Positions 21,320 to 34,703 of a stretch of 64,000 nucleotides of DNA are shown here, piece by piece. The DNA comes from Erpetoichthys calabaricus. Its lineage: Eukaryota; Chordata; Cladistia; Polypteriformes; Polypteridae. Position numbers and translations under genes: made by a program. Each line of letters starts with the position of its first letter. The stretch's first letter is position 1. The notes under the pieces were generated by a model. That model made no database searches. It was not told the origin of the DNA and was given only the letters and a program-made list of their open reading frames with translations. The stretch is taken from positions 121,121,722 through 121,185,721 of the forward strand of contig NC_041401.2 of NCBI RefSeq assembly GCF_900747795.2. The letters run 5' to 3'.

Positions 21320-23015
21320 CTGTGGCTGGAGCAGGCCAGGCATGTCAACCCAGGCCTTTTTGTCCCCAACAACAGATGCCAGACGTGGTGCAATTCTCTG
21401 GGTTTCCAAAACCAGCTATGAAATAAAATCCCTCCAGTGGGCCCTGCCTCGGCTGCAGAGTCTTAACCCAGAGGGTCCTACCAGTTAAGGCTCCAGCAGG
21501 GAAATGCCTGGGGGCATCCCTATGACATGTCCAAACCACCTCAACTTGTTCCTCTCAATCCTGAGAAGCAGCGACTCTACTCTGAGGCTCTCCCGAATTG
21601 CTGAGCTCCTCTAATCCCTTTCACAGGGTGTCAGCCCAGCAGCCCTGCAAAGAAATATCATTTTTGTTGTTTGTACTCACAATCTAATTCTTTTGGTCAT
21701 TATCGTTGGTGAGGACAGAGATGTACATCGTAGATCGACTGGTAAACCAAGAGCTTTGTCTTTAGAGTTATGCAGCACCCACGAAGCAGCCGCCATTTCA
21801 ATCTATTTCTCAATCTTACATTCCCTTATTCCATCACTCATGAACTGCTCCACTAAGGGCAATGGTCCTCACCTCACCTGGAGAGAGCAATCCACTCTTT
21901 CAGAGAAAGAACCATGGAAGTGCCAATCTACAACCCTTCCTCAAGTGTGTGTCAAATGTCATATTCAGCCGAGGGAAAGAGGATAGCATCATCTACATAA
22001 AGCAATGAGGCTTTATGATGGAGTTTAACACCTGCTGTGAACAAATTCAACTTGATGCTATGTATTTGAATACATCTCTCCACTGTCTTCATATAAAGAA
22101 CAAATTACAAACAAAAGCAGTTAAATTTCCCATCATTACTGCAGCATGTCCCACAATACTTCTGAGGATTACCAAACCCACAAAACACATTCAGACTGGC
22201 TTATCCTACTGTCAAACACCCTTAGGCAACTGTACTAGAAAGGAGGGCCGATCCACTATTCCATGGCCAAAAAGGAATCCATATTTTTCCTCCTGTATCT
22301 TGGGCTCAACCATCAGACTTAGTCTCCTCTCCAGAACCTTGGCATATACTTTACCTTGGAGACTGAAGGCTGTGATTTCTCTGTAGTTAGAACACATCCT
22401 CTGCTACCCCTTCTTAAATATGGAGACTACAACACCAGTCTGCCAGTCCAAGGGTACTTTACCCACCTTCCAAGTGACATATTAAACATTCTATTCCAAC
22501 AATATCCAGTGCGTTTAACATCTCTAGTTAGATCTTATCCTCCCCAGTAGATTGCAATCATGGAGTCCTTTTATCACTATAGCAACTTCAGCAACAGTGA
22601 TAGGATTCCCCCATTAGGCATATCAAACATTGTCACCTGGTAGGAGGTTATGCCCTGAAGGTAACGGAGTTCCTCAAAGTGTTCCTCCCACTGCTTGTCA
22701 ATTTCCACGAAAGAGGTCAGTACCTTTTCCTCCGTACCTAACACAATTTGGGCTAGGTCATGACTTGTTCTGAGGCGTCAAACAGCATGCCAGAACTTCT
22801 CATGGCCATCCAATAGTCATTTTCTGTGGCCTTTCCAAACTCCTCCCATGTTCGAACTTTTGTTTCCACAGCTACTTTTGTAGCAGTCCTTTTAACCTGT
22901 TGGTATGTCACAACGGAGTCAGGAGATTCCACAGACAGCATTTACCTGGCCACCTTCTTTAGCCTGACAGCTTCCATTATCTCTAGTGTCCACTACCTGG
23001 TCCTAGGGATGTCGC
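21320..23015 (-). mobile_element. Decayed non-LTR retrotransposon (LINE), reversed
   Basis: The minus strand codes pieces of an endonuclease/reverse-transcriptase polyprotein. These include TYQQVKRTATKVAVETKVRT with WEEFGKA (22,753-22,941), CSNYREITAFSLQGKVYAKV with LERRLSL and EPKIQEEKYGF (about 22,250-22,400), and a 3' part whose complement gives the usual 'cctctcaatcctgagaagca' block. The order matches the common fish LINE with the CSNYRGITLLSLPGKVYA motif. Several internal segments are missing and frames are broken; it is an old 5'-truncated copy. Confidence 0.75.
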
Positions 23016-23029
23016 TGTGAGATGACTGA

Positions 23030-23200
23030 ACAGCCTTTACAGTATAATGGTAAAAATAAAAAACATTCTCGGGGAGTCTTAAATCACAATATAAGTGGCA
23101 ACATTCAATCTTCTAGATATGAGAATCCCATTAAAAGAAGTATTAATTGTCCCAAATACTTCAAGGAGGTGCAAGAAAAATGTAAAAAACCAGACATAGC
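23030..23200. repeat. Repeat related to 29,655-29,810
   Basis: Both stretches share the ordered blocks ataatgg, aaaataaaaaa, ataagtg, aattgtccca and tcaagga(g). They flank the LTR fossil and the transposon between them and could be remnants of its terminal repeats, or two copies of an unrelated repeat. Confidence 0.4.
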
Positions 23201-23429
23201 AGTCCTTTTACTCAAGACGCGGTTGTCGGAAAACCAAGAAAGAAACCGAGCCACGAGGCACAGAGCACATCATCACTAGGACACACCCAAGATCTGTCTT
23301 GAGGGCTACAGTCCTTCCAACATGTTAGGTGTTCCACCCTAGCGCCACAACGACAAGGATCAGGAACAGACTGAATGTCATACTCAGATCCTTCAATTGC
23401 AGCGATATTCTGGGAGTACAATAAGTACG

Positions 23430-26400
23430 GTGATTAACTGGTCTTTGTGTGGAGATATGGAAGATGCAATGAAACTTAAAATGGGCTTGCAGAACCAAAC
23501 TGTCTGATACAGAACCAACTTGTCACTGGATCACATACGGATCAATCAACCATGATGCTAGTTTGGGAAGGAACACTCAGTCAGGGGTCTTATCTCTTGA
23601 GCCACATCTTCTGCCCTGCTCTAAAATTTAGGCAAACCATTTGACAGAGGTCCCTGCAATGGTCAGGTTCTTTCGGACAAGCTGCCACACTGAATGCAAT
23701 TCAGTAAGGTAATCTGTAACTCTGGAAACAGCTAAAGTTAGAGATGTGAAATCCAAAAGCTATGGCTGAAATCCATATAAATACTTAATGGGAGACATCT
23801 TAAGTTCTAAATGACGTGGAATATTTCTAGTAAATGCAGGCAATGTAAAAAGTTCACTCCAGTTTGTCTGACTAGAATCCACAGTACAACAAAGGCAATT
23901 TTCCAGATCATGGTTTAACCCTCTCTATCTGACCATTTGCTGCTTTATGATACCCACTGGTTAAATTAACCATGTACCCAATACGGTCGCAAGGTCACCT
24001 CCAGAAGTGAAATACAAACTGAGGACCATAATTAGAAATAATGGTAGTTGGTGAGCCATGTGGACAGGCTGTGTGTTTAATGAAGAGAGTATCCAGTTCT
24101 TTAGCAGAAGGTCATATTTAAAGGGAATGAAATAAGTGTACTTAGAAAATGTGTCTGCTACTACAAAAGTAATAGTAAATCCATTAGAAGGTTTATGAGA
24201 AAACCCATAGTCACTGCATCCCATGAGCAAGAAGGACCAGGTATTGGTTGTGGCAACCCATTATTCTGCGCAGACTGGAAGAGATCTTCAAGATGAGTAG
24301 GGGAGTTAATTATGGTTACCCTAAGGAACTTCGGGAGTAAGGAGAGGCTCAGGCTCAGAAGAAACCTCATCTGGATCATATATTCTTGAAAAGACATCAG
24401 CATTACTTTTTTTGCCAGGTTGTTAGGTGATGTTAAAACTGAATCAACTAAATCATAGTGCATATCAGTCTTGATGTGCATTCATTCTTTATGCTGACTT
24501 GATGTATATAGGAGTCCTTCAATTCATGTATATTTCAAAGGAGTATTTAGTTTCTTCCAGCTAGCGTCTCCATTCTTCTAATGCTACTTTTATAGCTAGA
24601 AGTTCTATATTCCTGATATCATAATTTAGTTCTACCAGGGTATGTATTTTAGAGTAATAAGCACAATAGTGTACTAATCCTGTATCAGGAAATCTCTGTG
24701 ATAATATTGTATCAATATGGATATATCAATCTCAAAGATGAACTGTAGAGAAGGGTTAAGGTGTCTCATATTTGGAGCACTAATAAATAGTGGTTTTAGT
24801 CATTCAAATGCCTTCCGTGCTTCTGTTGTCAAAGCAAACATTTTGCCAGATTTTCTAATAAAGAAGGTAATGGAGGAAATCACAGAAGTAAAGCTTTTAA
24901 TTAATAAAGTGATAATAATTATGCAAATCCAATGGATATCTGCACTTGCTTAAGAGACCTGTCCATAGCCAAACCCTTGCAGGTTATTTCATAACCAAGA
25001 AATAATATATGACACTTGTGGAACTTCTCTAATTTCTCTCAGTTAACATAAACATTATTGTCCCATAATCATTATAGACCTTCCTTTACATTGTGGTAAT
25101 AATCAAGCTTTGACACAATAAAGAGGTCTGGGGCAGCCTCCCGTATAATTGAGAATTGGCTGCTGATGCAAGAAACAAGTTTGATGCAATGGTCTTTACA
25201 GACAAGAGTCCACGACAGAACTGAATAGGTTAGGAAACATGGAGGATATATAGTTGCGAACCAGTAAGAGGATGGATCTTGGGACCAGAACTGGAAATTA
25301 AGTCATCAGGCTGCGACTTTTTGGGATGTGGAAATTATGTCATTAAGAGGTGGGCTCTTCTGCTGCTCTGGAAGTGACGTCATGGGAGCTGTGTGAAATT
25401 TCCCATATTTGGTCTGTGGGGAGATAAAAGAAAGGATTAGTGCACTCTGCCACCCCCTGGTCTGACCGGGAATTACCTTCTCTTGAGCCCTTTAGCTGTC
25501 TCCCATGCACATGTACTGTATGTGACAATATGTTGAATATGGGAAGCTACATCTTTAGAAAACATTAGGGTATCATCAATATAAACCAATACAAAAACTC
25601 CTAATACATCATGAAATGCATCATTTACATGATTGAAATACCTTGGGTGCATTTGCCAATCCAAATGGCATTACTGTAATTGATATTCATAGTGCATATT
25701 AGTGGTATTAAACGCAGTCATTCATCTCCATTTCCCCGACCCCCCAATAAAACTGTTAGCCGGAGTTAATAAACCATTCTGTTACATTTTCTTTAATGCA
25801 GTTCTCCATTGCAGCAGTTTCTGGCTTGAACATGGCGTTTCCTTTCCTCTTAGGTAATGGGGTATCTGGCAATATGTCAATTGCACAATCATATTTCCTA
25901 TAAGGGGTAATTATAATGATACACTTTTATGGAATACATCTTGAAATTTATCATGTTCCAATGCCTGAACATTCAGCTTGGGGCAGAGAAAACAAGGCTG
26001 AATATTAATATGCAAATAAGTATAATAACAATATGCACTCTGTTGCTTAATGTCTTTGTGTTGCCATTCAATGACAGGGTTGTATATCTGTAACCACAGA
26101 ATGCCTAGCAGTACTGAGAAACTTGTGTGTGAAGTACAAAAGAGGTTATGGTTTCTTCATGGAACAACCCCATTCAATCAAATGCTTGTAGACAGTCCCC
26201 ATCTAGTGACAGAACCCTTGGTTTGAGTTGTAAAGCTAATGAGGTTAAAGCAATGATTACAAATAACCCTCACTAATAAAATTCTCTGCTGTTCCAGTAT
26301 CTATCTTTGCCAAAATAAATCTGTTATTAATCATTGCGGGCACAAGGAGTACATTTTTACATCAGGACTGATCCCCTACACCCCTTTTCCTCAATACTAT

Positions 26401-26600
26401 AAGAGGCATACTGAACTGTATCTCTAGTACGTCTGTTACCCTTACATGAAACCTTATTTATATGACTTTCCTTGTCTTTACTTTACTTAGAATCTCCCCT
26501 TTCCCTTTCAGTGTTAAGATTGAGTGTTGACAAGATCTCCAACCAGTGTGATCTTAGTGACAGGGGTCCTGAAGTCAATTTTTAAACTTCTTAACAATGA
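23430..26600 (-). mobile_element. Fossil Ty3/gypsy-type LTR retroelement, internal region
   Basis: Minus-strand parts in the expected order are a protease-like DTGTAENFI near 26.3 kb, a reverse-transcriptase part with YIDD near 25.6 kb, and an integrase part (FVVADTFSKYTYFIPFK) near 24.1-24.2 kb. Gene order and motifs fit Ty3/gypsy. It is heavily broken with many disruptions, and about 25.15-25.50 kb looks like foreign sequence inserted in it. The decay indicates an old insertion. Outer ends are uncertain. Confidence 0.7.
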
Positions 26601-26850
26601 CAATGATAATCTCTATCTCTATCATGGCCCCACGTTTTCGGATCCAAGATTTTGTTCTGTCTAAGCAGGCAATATTTTTTTTTTTTTTTGTAAAGGGACA
26701 AGAGAAAGTTATAAACAAGAGCCATCAAAGGATTCAAGGCAGTGTTTCATCAGAACAAGGGGTGAAGCAAGAATCATAGTCAAGAGCTCAGAAATTAAGT
26801 CTTGTAACTAGAAAACCACCAAAAAGGTAATTGCTAGAAAATAACAGTTA

Positions 26851-29496
26851 CAGTTTTTCTCAGTTGCTTTGGTGCATTTCTCACAACAGGATTGCAGTTC
26901 TCAAAATTGCTCATTCAATTCCCACAACCTTTAGTCAGTTGTGCACATCATAACAGCAATTTCTGGGTGTTTTCGTCATTTTGCAATTGCTTTAGTTCAC
27001 TCAGGCAGATGCTTATGTGCAATTCCCAGCTATATCATGCATCAGCGGTTGCTTATGTCATGATGATCAAACTGCATTGTGTAGCCCTCTTTTGCATAGT
27101 CTTACACTCCAGACAAACTTGTCATTTTTTCATTGTGTAAGTCATTGCAGTCAGAAGTGTTCAACAAGATATCATTGGCTGTCAAGTGTATTTTATAGGT
27201 TTCTACAAAACGTTTTTTGGTTTGTATTCACAATACTAATGATTCCTGCACCACCTTAAATTGCTCTCAGGTGACACATTATTCAGGGCAGGTGTGAGAT
27301 CTTAGATCAATCAAGCAACTACTCACTGAGCAGTCCCCTAAAATTGCTCCTGAACCTGCAGCTGGCAAGCATATAAAGACAAGGCACAATGCAGCGTGGA
27401 AGCACATCAAGGAAGGACAACCTGAAAATGGAAGAACAGCAAGAAAATGAACAGGGTCACCAGCCCAGACCAAGAAGAGTAGGGGTGTGTGGTGTAAGGA
27501 GACCAAACAGAAGAGGTTCAACACATAGGTCAGTTTCTGATGAAATAAGGGCCACAATTGTGGACCATGTTATAAATCATGGCCTTTCAATGGCTGAAGC
27601 AGGTCAAAGGGTGCAGCTAAATTTGGGGAGAACAACCGTATCCTCGGTTGTTCAGACATTTCGCAGAGAGAACAGGTGTGTAAATCAACGATTTTACTCT
27701 GTATTTGTGTGTATTACTTTATAATGTTACAGTATGTCATATATTTACAATAGTCCACACTAGACAATATGTATGTTACTGTTGTCTATTCAGTGTTGTA
27801 TTTTTACTGTGACACATAGGACTTCAAGACTTCCTGGAAGAGGTGGCAGGGGGCCTATTTGCACTCCTCAACAGGAAGAGGCTATTTGTGCTATGGTCAT
27901 AGCAAATAATGCCATAAGACTCAAGGAAATACAAACTGCCATTATTGCTGACAATGATGTGTTTGAGAATGTCCAGTCTGTCAGCATCTCAACTATTGAC
28001 AGAGTGCTGAGGAGAAACCAAATGAGTATGAAGCAGTTATACTATGTACCATTTGAAAGGAATAGTGAAGAAGTGAAGGAAAGTCGGTACCAGTATGTGC
28101 AGGTAAGACTGAACATGTGCAGTAATACTGTAACTGTAATCTACTGTACAGCAAATAGTCCAACATTGTATATCGACATGCAGTACAGTTGATTTCACCT
28201 TGACACGTTTGCTACCACTGTGAATGCAACATGAATATGTTAGATTTGACTCTATTGTCTCCAAAATGAAAATGCATTTTACATCAAACTTACTGTAGTA
28301 TCTTGTTTGATACAGCGTATAATGGACGTGGAATCAAGTGAACCACCACATATTTTCATATACATGGATGAGGCTGGCTTCAACTTGGCCAAAGGAAGAA
28401 GACGTGGGCGTAATCTGATTGGACAGAGAGCTACTGTTGACATGCCAGGCCAGCGGGGTGGGAACATCACAATGTGTGTGGCTATTTCGGACAATGGGGT
28501 CCACACTCATATTCCTCTTGTGGGGCCATACAACACCCAACATCTGCTGACCTTCTTGAACACCCTCTACAGGGATCTCATTCCTGAAGAGGACATTGGT
28601 AAAGAAAATGTACCACAGTATGTGATCATTTGTGATAATGTGAGTTTCCATCACTCCAACCTGATCAGACAATGGTTTGCCAACCACCCCAGGATGCTGA
28701 TGGAATTCCTACCTCCATATTCCCTATTCCTCAACCCAATTGAGGAGTTCTTCTCGGCTTGGAGGTGGAAGGTATATGAGTGTAATCCACATACACAAAT
28801 GACACTGCTTGCTGCCATGGAAACTGCGTGTGGGGATATAACAGCAGACGCCTGCAGAGGCTGGATAAGACATTCTAGGAGGTTCTTTCCACGCTGCATT
28901 GCAAAGGAAGATATCCATTGTGATGTGGATGAGAACATGTGGCCCAATATACAGGACCGACAGCAATTGTAGAGAGAATTTGGAGTTTCAGTATGTATTG
29001 TTTTCAATGTTGTAATTTTTTTCCTTCATTTCATATGTTATGCATAAAGTATTGAAATGCATTTTTTTGCTAGACTCCAAGTGCAGTGCATGGTATGTCA
29101 CCATATACCTGTGCAATCAATAAAATATTCTTCTTGAATCAATCTCCCGCAATCGATTTGTATTTTTATGTTTCCTGCCCTTGTCATTCAGATGTTTTGT
29201 GCATCAGAAAATGTTTAGATTGTGCCAATTTTATATTGATAACATGACTTTACATTTTGGCTGTCATGTCCGTGGACGATGATTCATGGACTTGGCATTT
29301 TGATGGCACTGACATATTCAGCGATGTAAATACTTGCTTTTGAGGCATGGATTAAGGATTTTGAAGAGGTTACCTGCTTTTGCTGGTCATCCATGACGTT
29401 TTGCCATTTGCACTAAGTGTTTTGAGAAATGCACTCGCTGTTATGCAAATGTTAAGTCTGTTGTGAGAAATGCACCAAAGCAACTGAGAAAAACTG
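26851..29496 (+). mobile_element. Complete IS630-Tc1-mariner transposon with split transposase gene
   Basis: The element begins CAGTTTTTCTCAGTTGCTTT and ends with its reverse complement; 39 of 39 terminal bases match. TA dinucleotides flank it (26,849-26,850 and 29,497-29,498), the target-site duplication of this superfamily. Inside is a transposase gene in three exons that join in frame. At 2,646 bp it is larger than usual Tc1 elements because of introns and long flanks. Perfect inverted repeats and an unbroken spliced frame suggest recent activity or origin. Confidence 0.88.
27389..28972 (+). CDS. DDE transposase (DDE_3 type), 3 exons, 408 residues
   Basis: Exons are 27389-27675, 27820-28102 and 28316-28972. 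Junctions AACAG|GTGTGT, ACACATAG|G, GTGCAG|GTAAGA and GATACAG|CG are standard and phases join (1,227 nt). Exon 1 carries a basic N-terminus and a helix-turn-helix (EIRATIVDHVINHGLSMAEA). Exon 2 holds a second DNA-binding half (PQQEEAICAMVIANNAIRLK and VSISTIDRVLRRN). Exon 3 is the catalytic core: Asp in IYMDEAGFN, Asp in VIICDNVSFHH, Glu in LNPIEEFFSAWRWK, with 35 residues between the second Asp and NPI-E. It would excise and reinsert its own element at TA sites. Nothing in the frame looks broken. An alternative is a domesticated gene, but the flanking perfect inverted repeats favour a transposon. Confidence 0.8.
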
Positions 29497-29654
29497 TAAT
29501 CCAGTCTTGGATACAACGTACTGAGTGTGTGGACTTTTATACAGTTGTGCCAATGACGTCACAATGATGGGGATGTCTGGGAAACATTGCAATGGCAGCA
29601 ACCAGCGCTGTTACCAGAAAACAACAGAATCCACAAGAAAAACAAAATTGGCGT

Positions 29655-29810
29655 TTCAGCATAATGGTCAAAATAAAAAACTAATAAAAGGGAGTTTTGA
29701 AACACAAAATAAGTGTCAAATTTGAATTCCCTAGTTGTCAAAACCCCATAAAAAGTACAAATTGTCCCAGGTACGTCAAGGAGCTATAAGAACAATTAAA
29801 CAAAGAAATC
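29655..29810. repeat. Repeat related to 23,030-23,200
   Basis: Diverged second copy of the repeat described there; it lies just outside the transposon on the far side from the LTR fossil. An AATAAA on the plus strand follows near 29,934. Confidence 0.4.
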
Positions 29811-29959
29811 CACCATGACAGTGATCAGGAGAGTGCATTGGTACTTGGACGCTGTTTTGGCTGCGAGTCAGACCTCTTGGGGCAGTTAGGAGTTCCTTCT
29901 TGTTCTTCCTCTGATCATCCCTCCCTTATTTTAATAAAGCCATCACTTGAAGTATTTTG

Positions 29960-32900
29960 GGTTCTTGATCTCTTTTTTTTTTCCAGAGGTGTCCAATCAC
30001 TAAACATCTAAATATAAAACACACACACAGACCCGCTCCACACACATCAATATACACATGCAGCATGCAGAAGGCCTGCATGGTCTGTACAGAGGTCACA
30101 TAACTCTCTCCATCGTCTTATGGTTTTCTGTTTGACTATTGAGCCTACAATTTCTCAGTTTGTGATTGGCTGGGCTTCTCTGTGCCCTGTGAAGGATTGG
30201 CATCCTGCCCACTTGTATTGTTAAAATAATCCCAAAGTCTCTATCAGTAGCAGTAATATTACCACATTACTTGCATGTCCAACTAACACACAATACATTG
30301 CCACTCTACAACTCTCTTTACATCTGCACTTTGGATGTGGACTGCATCTGGATAAAATTTTGACAAACTACATTTAAACATTTACAAAATGCTTCTCCGT
30401 GGATTGGACAGAGATTCAAGATCACCTTCAATGTGCAAAATTCAAACTAGATTCGGAGTACTTGGTTGTTGTATTTGGACAGAAAACGCATTCATATGTA
30501 CCACTTGTGTTAAATGTGCCTGCCATCCATTTCCTGGCAGTCCAAATGTGGTCTGGGTGTTCTGATCACAAGTGCATTTACAACTGCTCTTTAATGTGGT
30601 CAATTGCTCTTTGAGTCTCAAACACAGATGCATGTGTGGGAAATGGATGGATTTTACAGTCCGTCAGCACTTGTATGTCTGCATTACTCATATCTCACTT
30701 ATAGTGTTTGAGTGTGTGTGTGTGATGGTGAAGGAATGCAGTAGGAAGAAGACTGCACACTAGTGATGCAAAGGTTCATTTTGTAAATGAGTGCCAAAAT
30801 GAATTTGCACTGGATAAGTAAGTTATTTTTATATGCACCTGTATTATTTCATATGAGATATATAGTATTTGTGAAGTTAGAATATGTGGCACATAATGTC
30901 CTGGGTAGAGGTCTCTTCCAAAATGATAAATATGCTAAAATATACAGATAGATAGATAGACAGTGTCGTTTATTAAACTAAATGAACACCCTGTATATGT
31001 ATTTAGTCTAAATATTGCGTTTCTGCTGTTACAATGTACCTTACTAAAAGCGGCACTGTCAACAGAGAGTCATCTATAAAACTGACTGGGAAGTCATCAC
31101 GGCCTTTAATGGTTTTTCATACTGACTCACACTTCTTTACCAATCTCTTTTGAAACAAACAGTAAAGACAGAGCATGCAACACCATTGAAAGGTGTTGCT
31201 TTACACGTTCATATCTTCCCCAGTTTTATTTGGTCATATCTAAGAGCAGTTTATTGTGGTGAGATTTTTGGGAACCATCCATCATTGGCGTTAAGTCTCC
31301 TTCACAGTTCAGATCAACCCAACCTCTATACCGGGGAAAGATCTCAATGTCTTCAGTTTAGCACTCAAGGATCATGGGGGCAGCAGACTGAGTGAGGTAG
31401 ACCAAACTGCCATTTTTATATCCATCAATTTCAGCTACTCCTTGGGCATTCATGAGCCAGCCAAGAAATAGAATTTCTTCAACATGTCCTGGATCTGTGG
31501 GGTGGTCTCTGCCTAGTAAACTGGGATTAGTTATTATTTTGGCAATGTACAGATCAGTGATTCTCACTGCTAAATAATAAATAAGCCAGAAACCATATGT
31601 ACAAAGCTTATTTGTGGCTGTGCTCTCGACTTTTCTTTTCCGTTGGAAGTGACAATAAGCAACCTTTTACCCTCACAAATCATTAGACTCTCTGACTCTG
31701 TGCTGTTCCCCTGATCCAAGTTGTACTTTTCTTCACCTTCACCTGTTAACTCGACCCAATGTTTTCACCAAAGGTTATTGTTCTAATATCACACAAAAGG
31801 TGTAAGTACAATTTTCTCTGGGACAGAACCATGCCTTCACATTTAGAAGCAGAGATACTCCGATCAGTACACTAGTGGCCATGTTCAGATTAAGGTAAAA
31901 GAATATCATATGAAAAGAAAAGAAAAGAGATGCCATCATTAGATAGCAAAGCTGGGTATTCATCTGGCGGCACTTTCACAATATCACATGGAAGTGGCAT
32001 GAAGATACACTATTGGCATTGAGATACCTACCTTGAACAAACTGGACTTAAGTGAGGCTCATTGCAGAGGTAAGATGAAAGAAGTCTCACTTCTCTTAAA
32101 TGCAAAGTGTTCCCCTGCCTCCTGAGCTCACTTGTAATGTCATTAACGCAGCCTGTTGGTGCAAAGGCCCTGTCCCCTATTTCTGTGTAACACCAATGAG
32201 ACACTTGTGACATGAAAACCAAATTTGGCCCAACCAACTGTTCCCTTTAGCTTTACATCTATGGAGCCTGATGACATAAGACATAAGAGTTTCAAATTCC
32301 TGAATCAAGTTAAGAATTTTCTCAAACTGTCATAGACCTAACACAGAATATTTTCCAAATGAAAATCTTTCTCTAGGAGGTCCAAAGAAAATGGCAGAAA
32401 TAGCTTGGACTTATCATATTGGTCGAACTACCTCCCCACATCAACTGACAGCGCCACTTTTCTTACATATGCCTGTAGACTAGACAAAATGGTAGCAGAC
32501 CTTTGACTGTTGATCAAGCATCACATTTAGAATAAACAATGGATGACTTGCAATAATGTCCACTAACAACTCCTTGAATATCAAATCATTCATGACATGA
32601 TCATCTAAATATACCATTAAAACTACAGTGGGTAGGCTGCAGCCTTTCTAGCCATTTACTCACATTCTTCAATATGGCTTATTATTTTGCTGTTTTTTTT
32701 TTGTATAACCACAAGCAATGGTGACATTTTCCTTCAACAGCAATACCCCCTCACTGGTCCAGCCACAAACAGTACTTCCAGAGTAGCAGACTAGTGACAA
32801 CTACATGACTAGTACTTTGCTGCTTCCCTCATCAATCCAGGATCCTTTTTTGTCAAAGAACAGACATTTTACCTTCCCAAAAGTCCAAACTGCTCAATTC

Positions 32901-34150
32901 TGTAAAACCCATGCCTGTTGCCCCCAAAATGACTGCTTAGCTAAGTCTGCAGAGGAGCATTAGCCTTTACAAAGTATACTCTTTTTCTTTTATAATCATC
33001 ACAGGTAGCTAACTGGGTTGTTTCTGCTGAGGAATTCGCACAAGGTGACTCCCACCTGTATCCTGCTAGTCTTCCATCAGCAGCTCCAAGAGGCACGCTT
33101 TAGGCCTCTGGATTACAGAACAGCCTACACTGGATCCAGCAAAACACATGGATGTTCTATAATTGTTGAGTCTTGCAGCTGCTAAGGTAGAACAAGCAAC
33201 AGAGATGTGGGTATCACCCTGAGCAAATTCCTCAGCAGAGACAAATGGTACAGTGACCCAGCTTCACTCAGGGTAGTGGTGAGCATTGCAAATCTGAAAC
33301 AAAGAGAGAAAGAGCCTACTGCTATGTAACAGACCCCCCTCTTAGTGAGAAGCCTGACAAGCTTCAATATTTAAGGACATTTTCCTTGAGCTCCAGCAGC
33401 TGAACGTTTTGTTCTGTAATCCAAAAGTACCAAGCTGGTATCCTGCAGCTGCTCAGAGAAGATGAGTAGCTCATAGCGAATTCTTCAGCCAAGACATGGA
33501 TCTTCTTTTATTTGGTTCAGATTCAGATTTACCTACCAATGAAGAGACTCAACTTCAAGGACAGTTATTTGAACCTAAGGTGGGGTACCATCCCTTGAGA
33601 AGTGTAATGTCATACACTTAGTACCAAAAGATGTCCACAAAAAGCAAGAATGATTATGTCCATTCAACACTTGAAGCACACCCGTCTCATATTTAGAAAC
33701 AGAAATTACTTCTGCAACCATGATGTTAATTTGAAACTTCCATGATGTTAAGTTTCCATTTTCTTTCAGTAGGACTAGTCTTCTTCCTTTTCTTCATCAT
33801 CCTTTCCCACTTCTATGTGGGGTCAATGCTCTTGATCATGCATTTCAGTCCTGTATCTCCTCCTCAGTCAAGCCTTCAGATCTTCTTTTTCTTTATCCAT
33901 CCACCTCCGCTTTGTCTCCCTCACTTTTTCATCCCCTATTCCTCTTCTTTAGTAACACTAGAGTATATCATTTTAATGCATTTCATAAACCTATCTAATC
34001 TGGGAGCCAGAGCTTACTGAATGCAAGACAGAAATCAGAAATCAATATCAGGCTGTTATGTGGATCTAAATACACAAACCCACATGTACTCATGTAGAGC
34101 CCAATTAAGGTTAAAAGTTAAGCAAACCTAACATGAAAAGAGAAGCACTT
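29960..34150. other. Long stretch without recognised genes
   Basis: AT-rich sequence with a short GATA run (30,947-30,961). The 30.4-30.8 kb block and 32.4-32.7 kb look repeat-like but I cannot name them. No convincing exon on either strand. Confidence 0.4.
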
Positions 34151-34159
34151 CAAGAAAAT

Positions 34160-34270
34160 GTTACACAGACACCAGGAGAACATGCAAACTCCAGACACAG
34201 TAGTCACCTGGCCAGGATTTGAACCCAGCATGCTGGAGCTGTGAGGCAGAAGTAGCCACTGCTTTTAGTC
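34160..34270 (-). mobile_element. SINE head fragment, reversed
   Basis: Contains 'aggagaacatgcaaactcca', 'ccaggatttgaaccca' (the complement of a tRNA B box) and 'gctgtgaggcagaagtagcc' in the order of the reversed SINE head. Confidence 0.65.
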
Positions 34271-34343
34271 AGTGCAGAATATACTTAAATTAGCTGTGTT
34301 ATGTGGCTTGACCCCTGAAATTTCCTGAGACAATGGGCATCAT

Positions 34344-34703
34344 GGGCGGCACGGTGGCGCAGTGGGTAGCACTGCTGCCTCGCAGTTGGGAGATCTTGGG
34401 ACCTGGGTTCGATTCCCGGGTCCTCCCTGCGTGGAGTTTGCATGTTCTCCCCGTGTCTGCGTGGGTTTCCTCCGAGTGCTCCGGTTTCCTCCCACATTCC
34501 AAAGACATGCAGGTTAGGTGGATTGGCGATTCTAAATTGGCCCTAGTGTGTGCTTGGTGTGTGGGTGTGTTTGTGTGTGTCCTGCGGTGGGTTGGCACCC
34601 TGCCCGGGATTGGTCCCTGCCTTGTACCCTGTGTTGGCTGGGATTGGCTCCAGCGGACCCCCGTGACCCTGTGTTCGGATTCAGCGGGTTGGAAAATGGA
34701 TGG
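34344..34703 (+). mobile_element. Full-length young SINE with target duplication
   Basis: Begins gggcggcacggtggcgcagt, contains a tRNA B-box-like gggttcgattcccgggtcc, and ends ggttggaaaatggatggat. Direct repeats ATGGGCATCAT flank it (34,333-34,343 and 34,704-34,714). It is the best full-length reference copy in the window. Confidence 0.9.

Noticed and set aside
32400-32700. Possible gag-like coding on the minus strand
   Set aside because: Fragments in several frames gave no motif I could name, so no element is claimed.
34344-34430. Functional tRNA gene suggested by the B-box-like gggttcgattcc
   Set aside because: The context is a SINE head; no complete cloverleaf can be formed.
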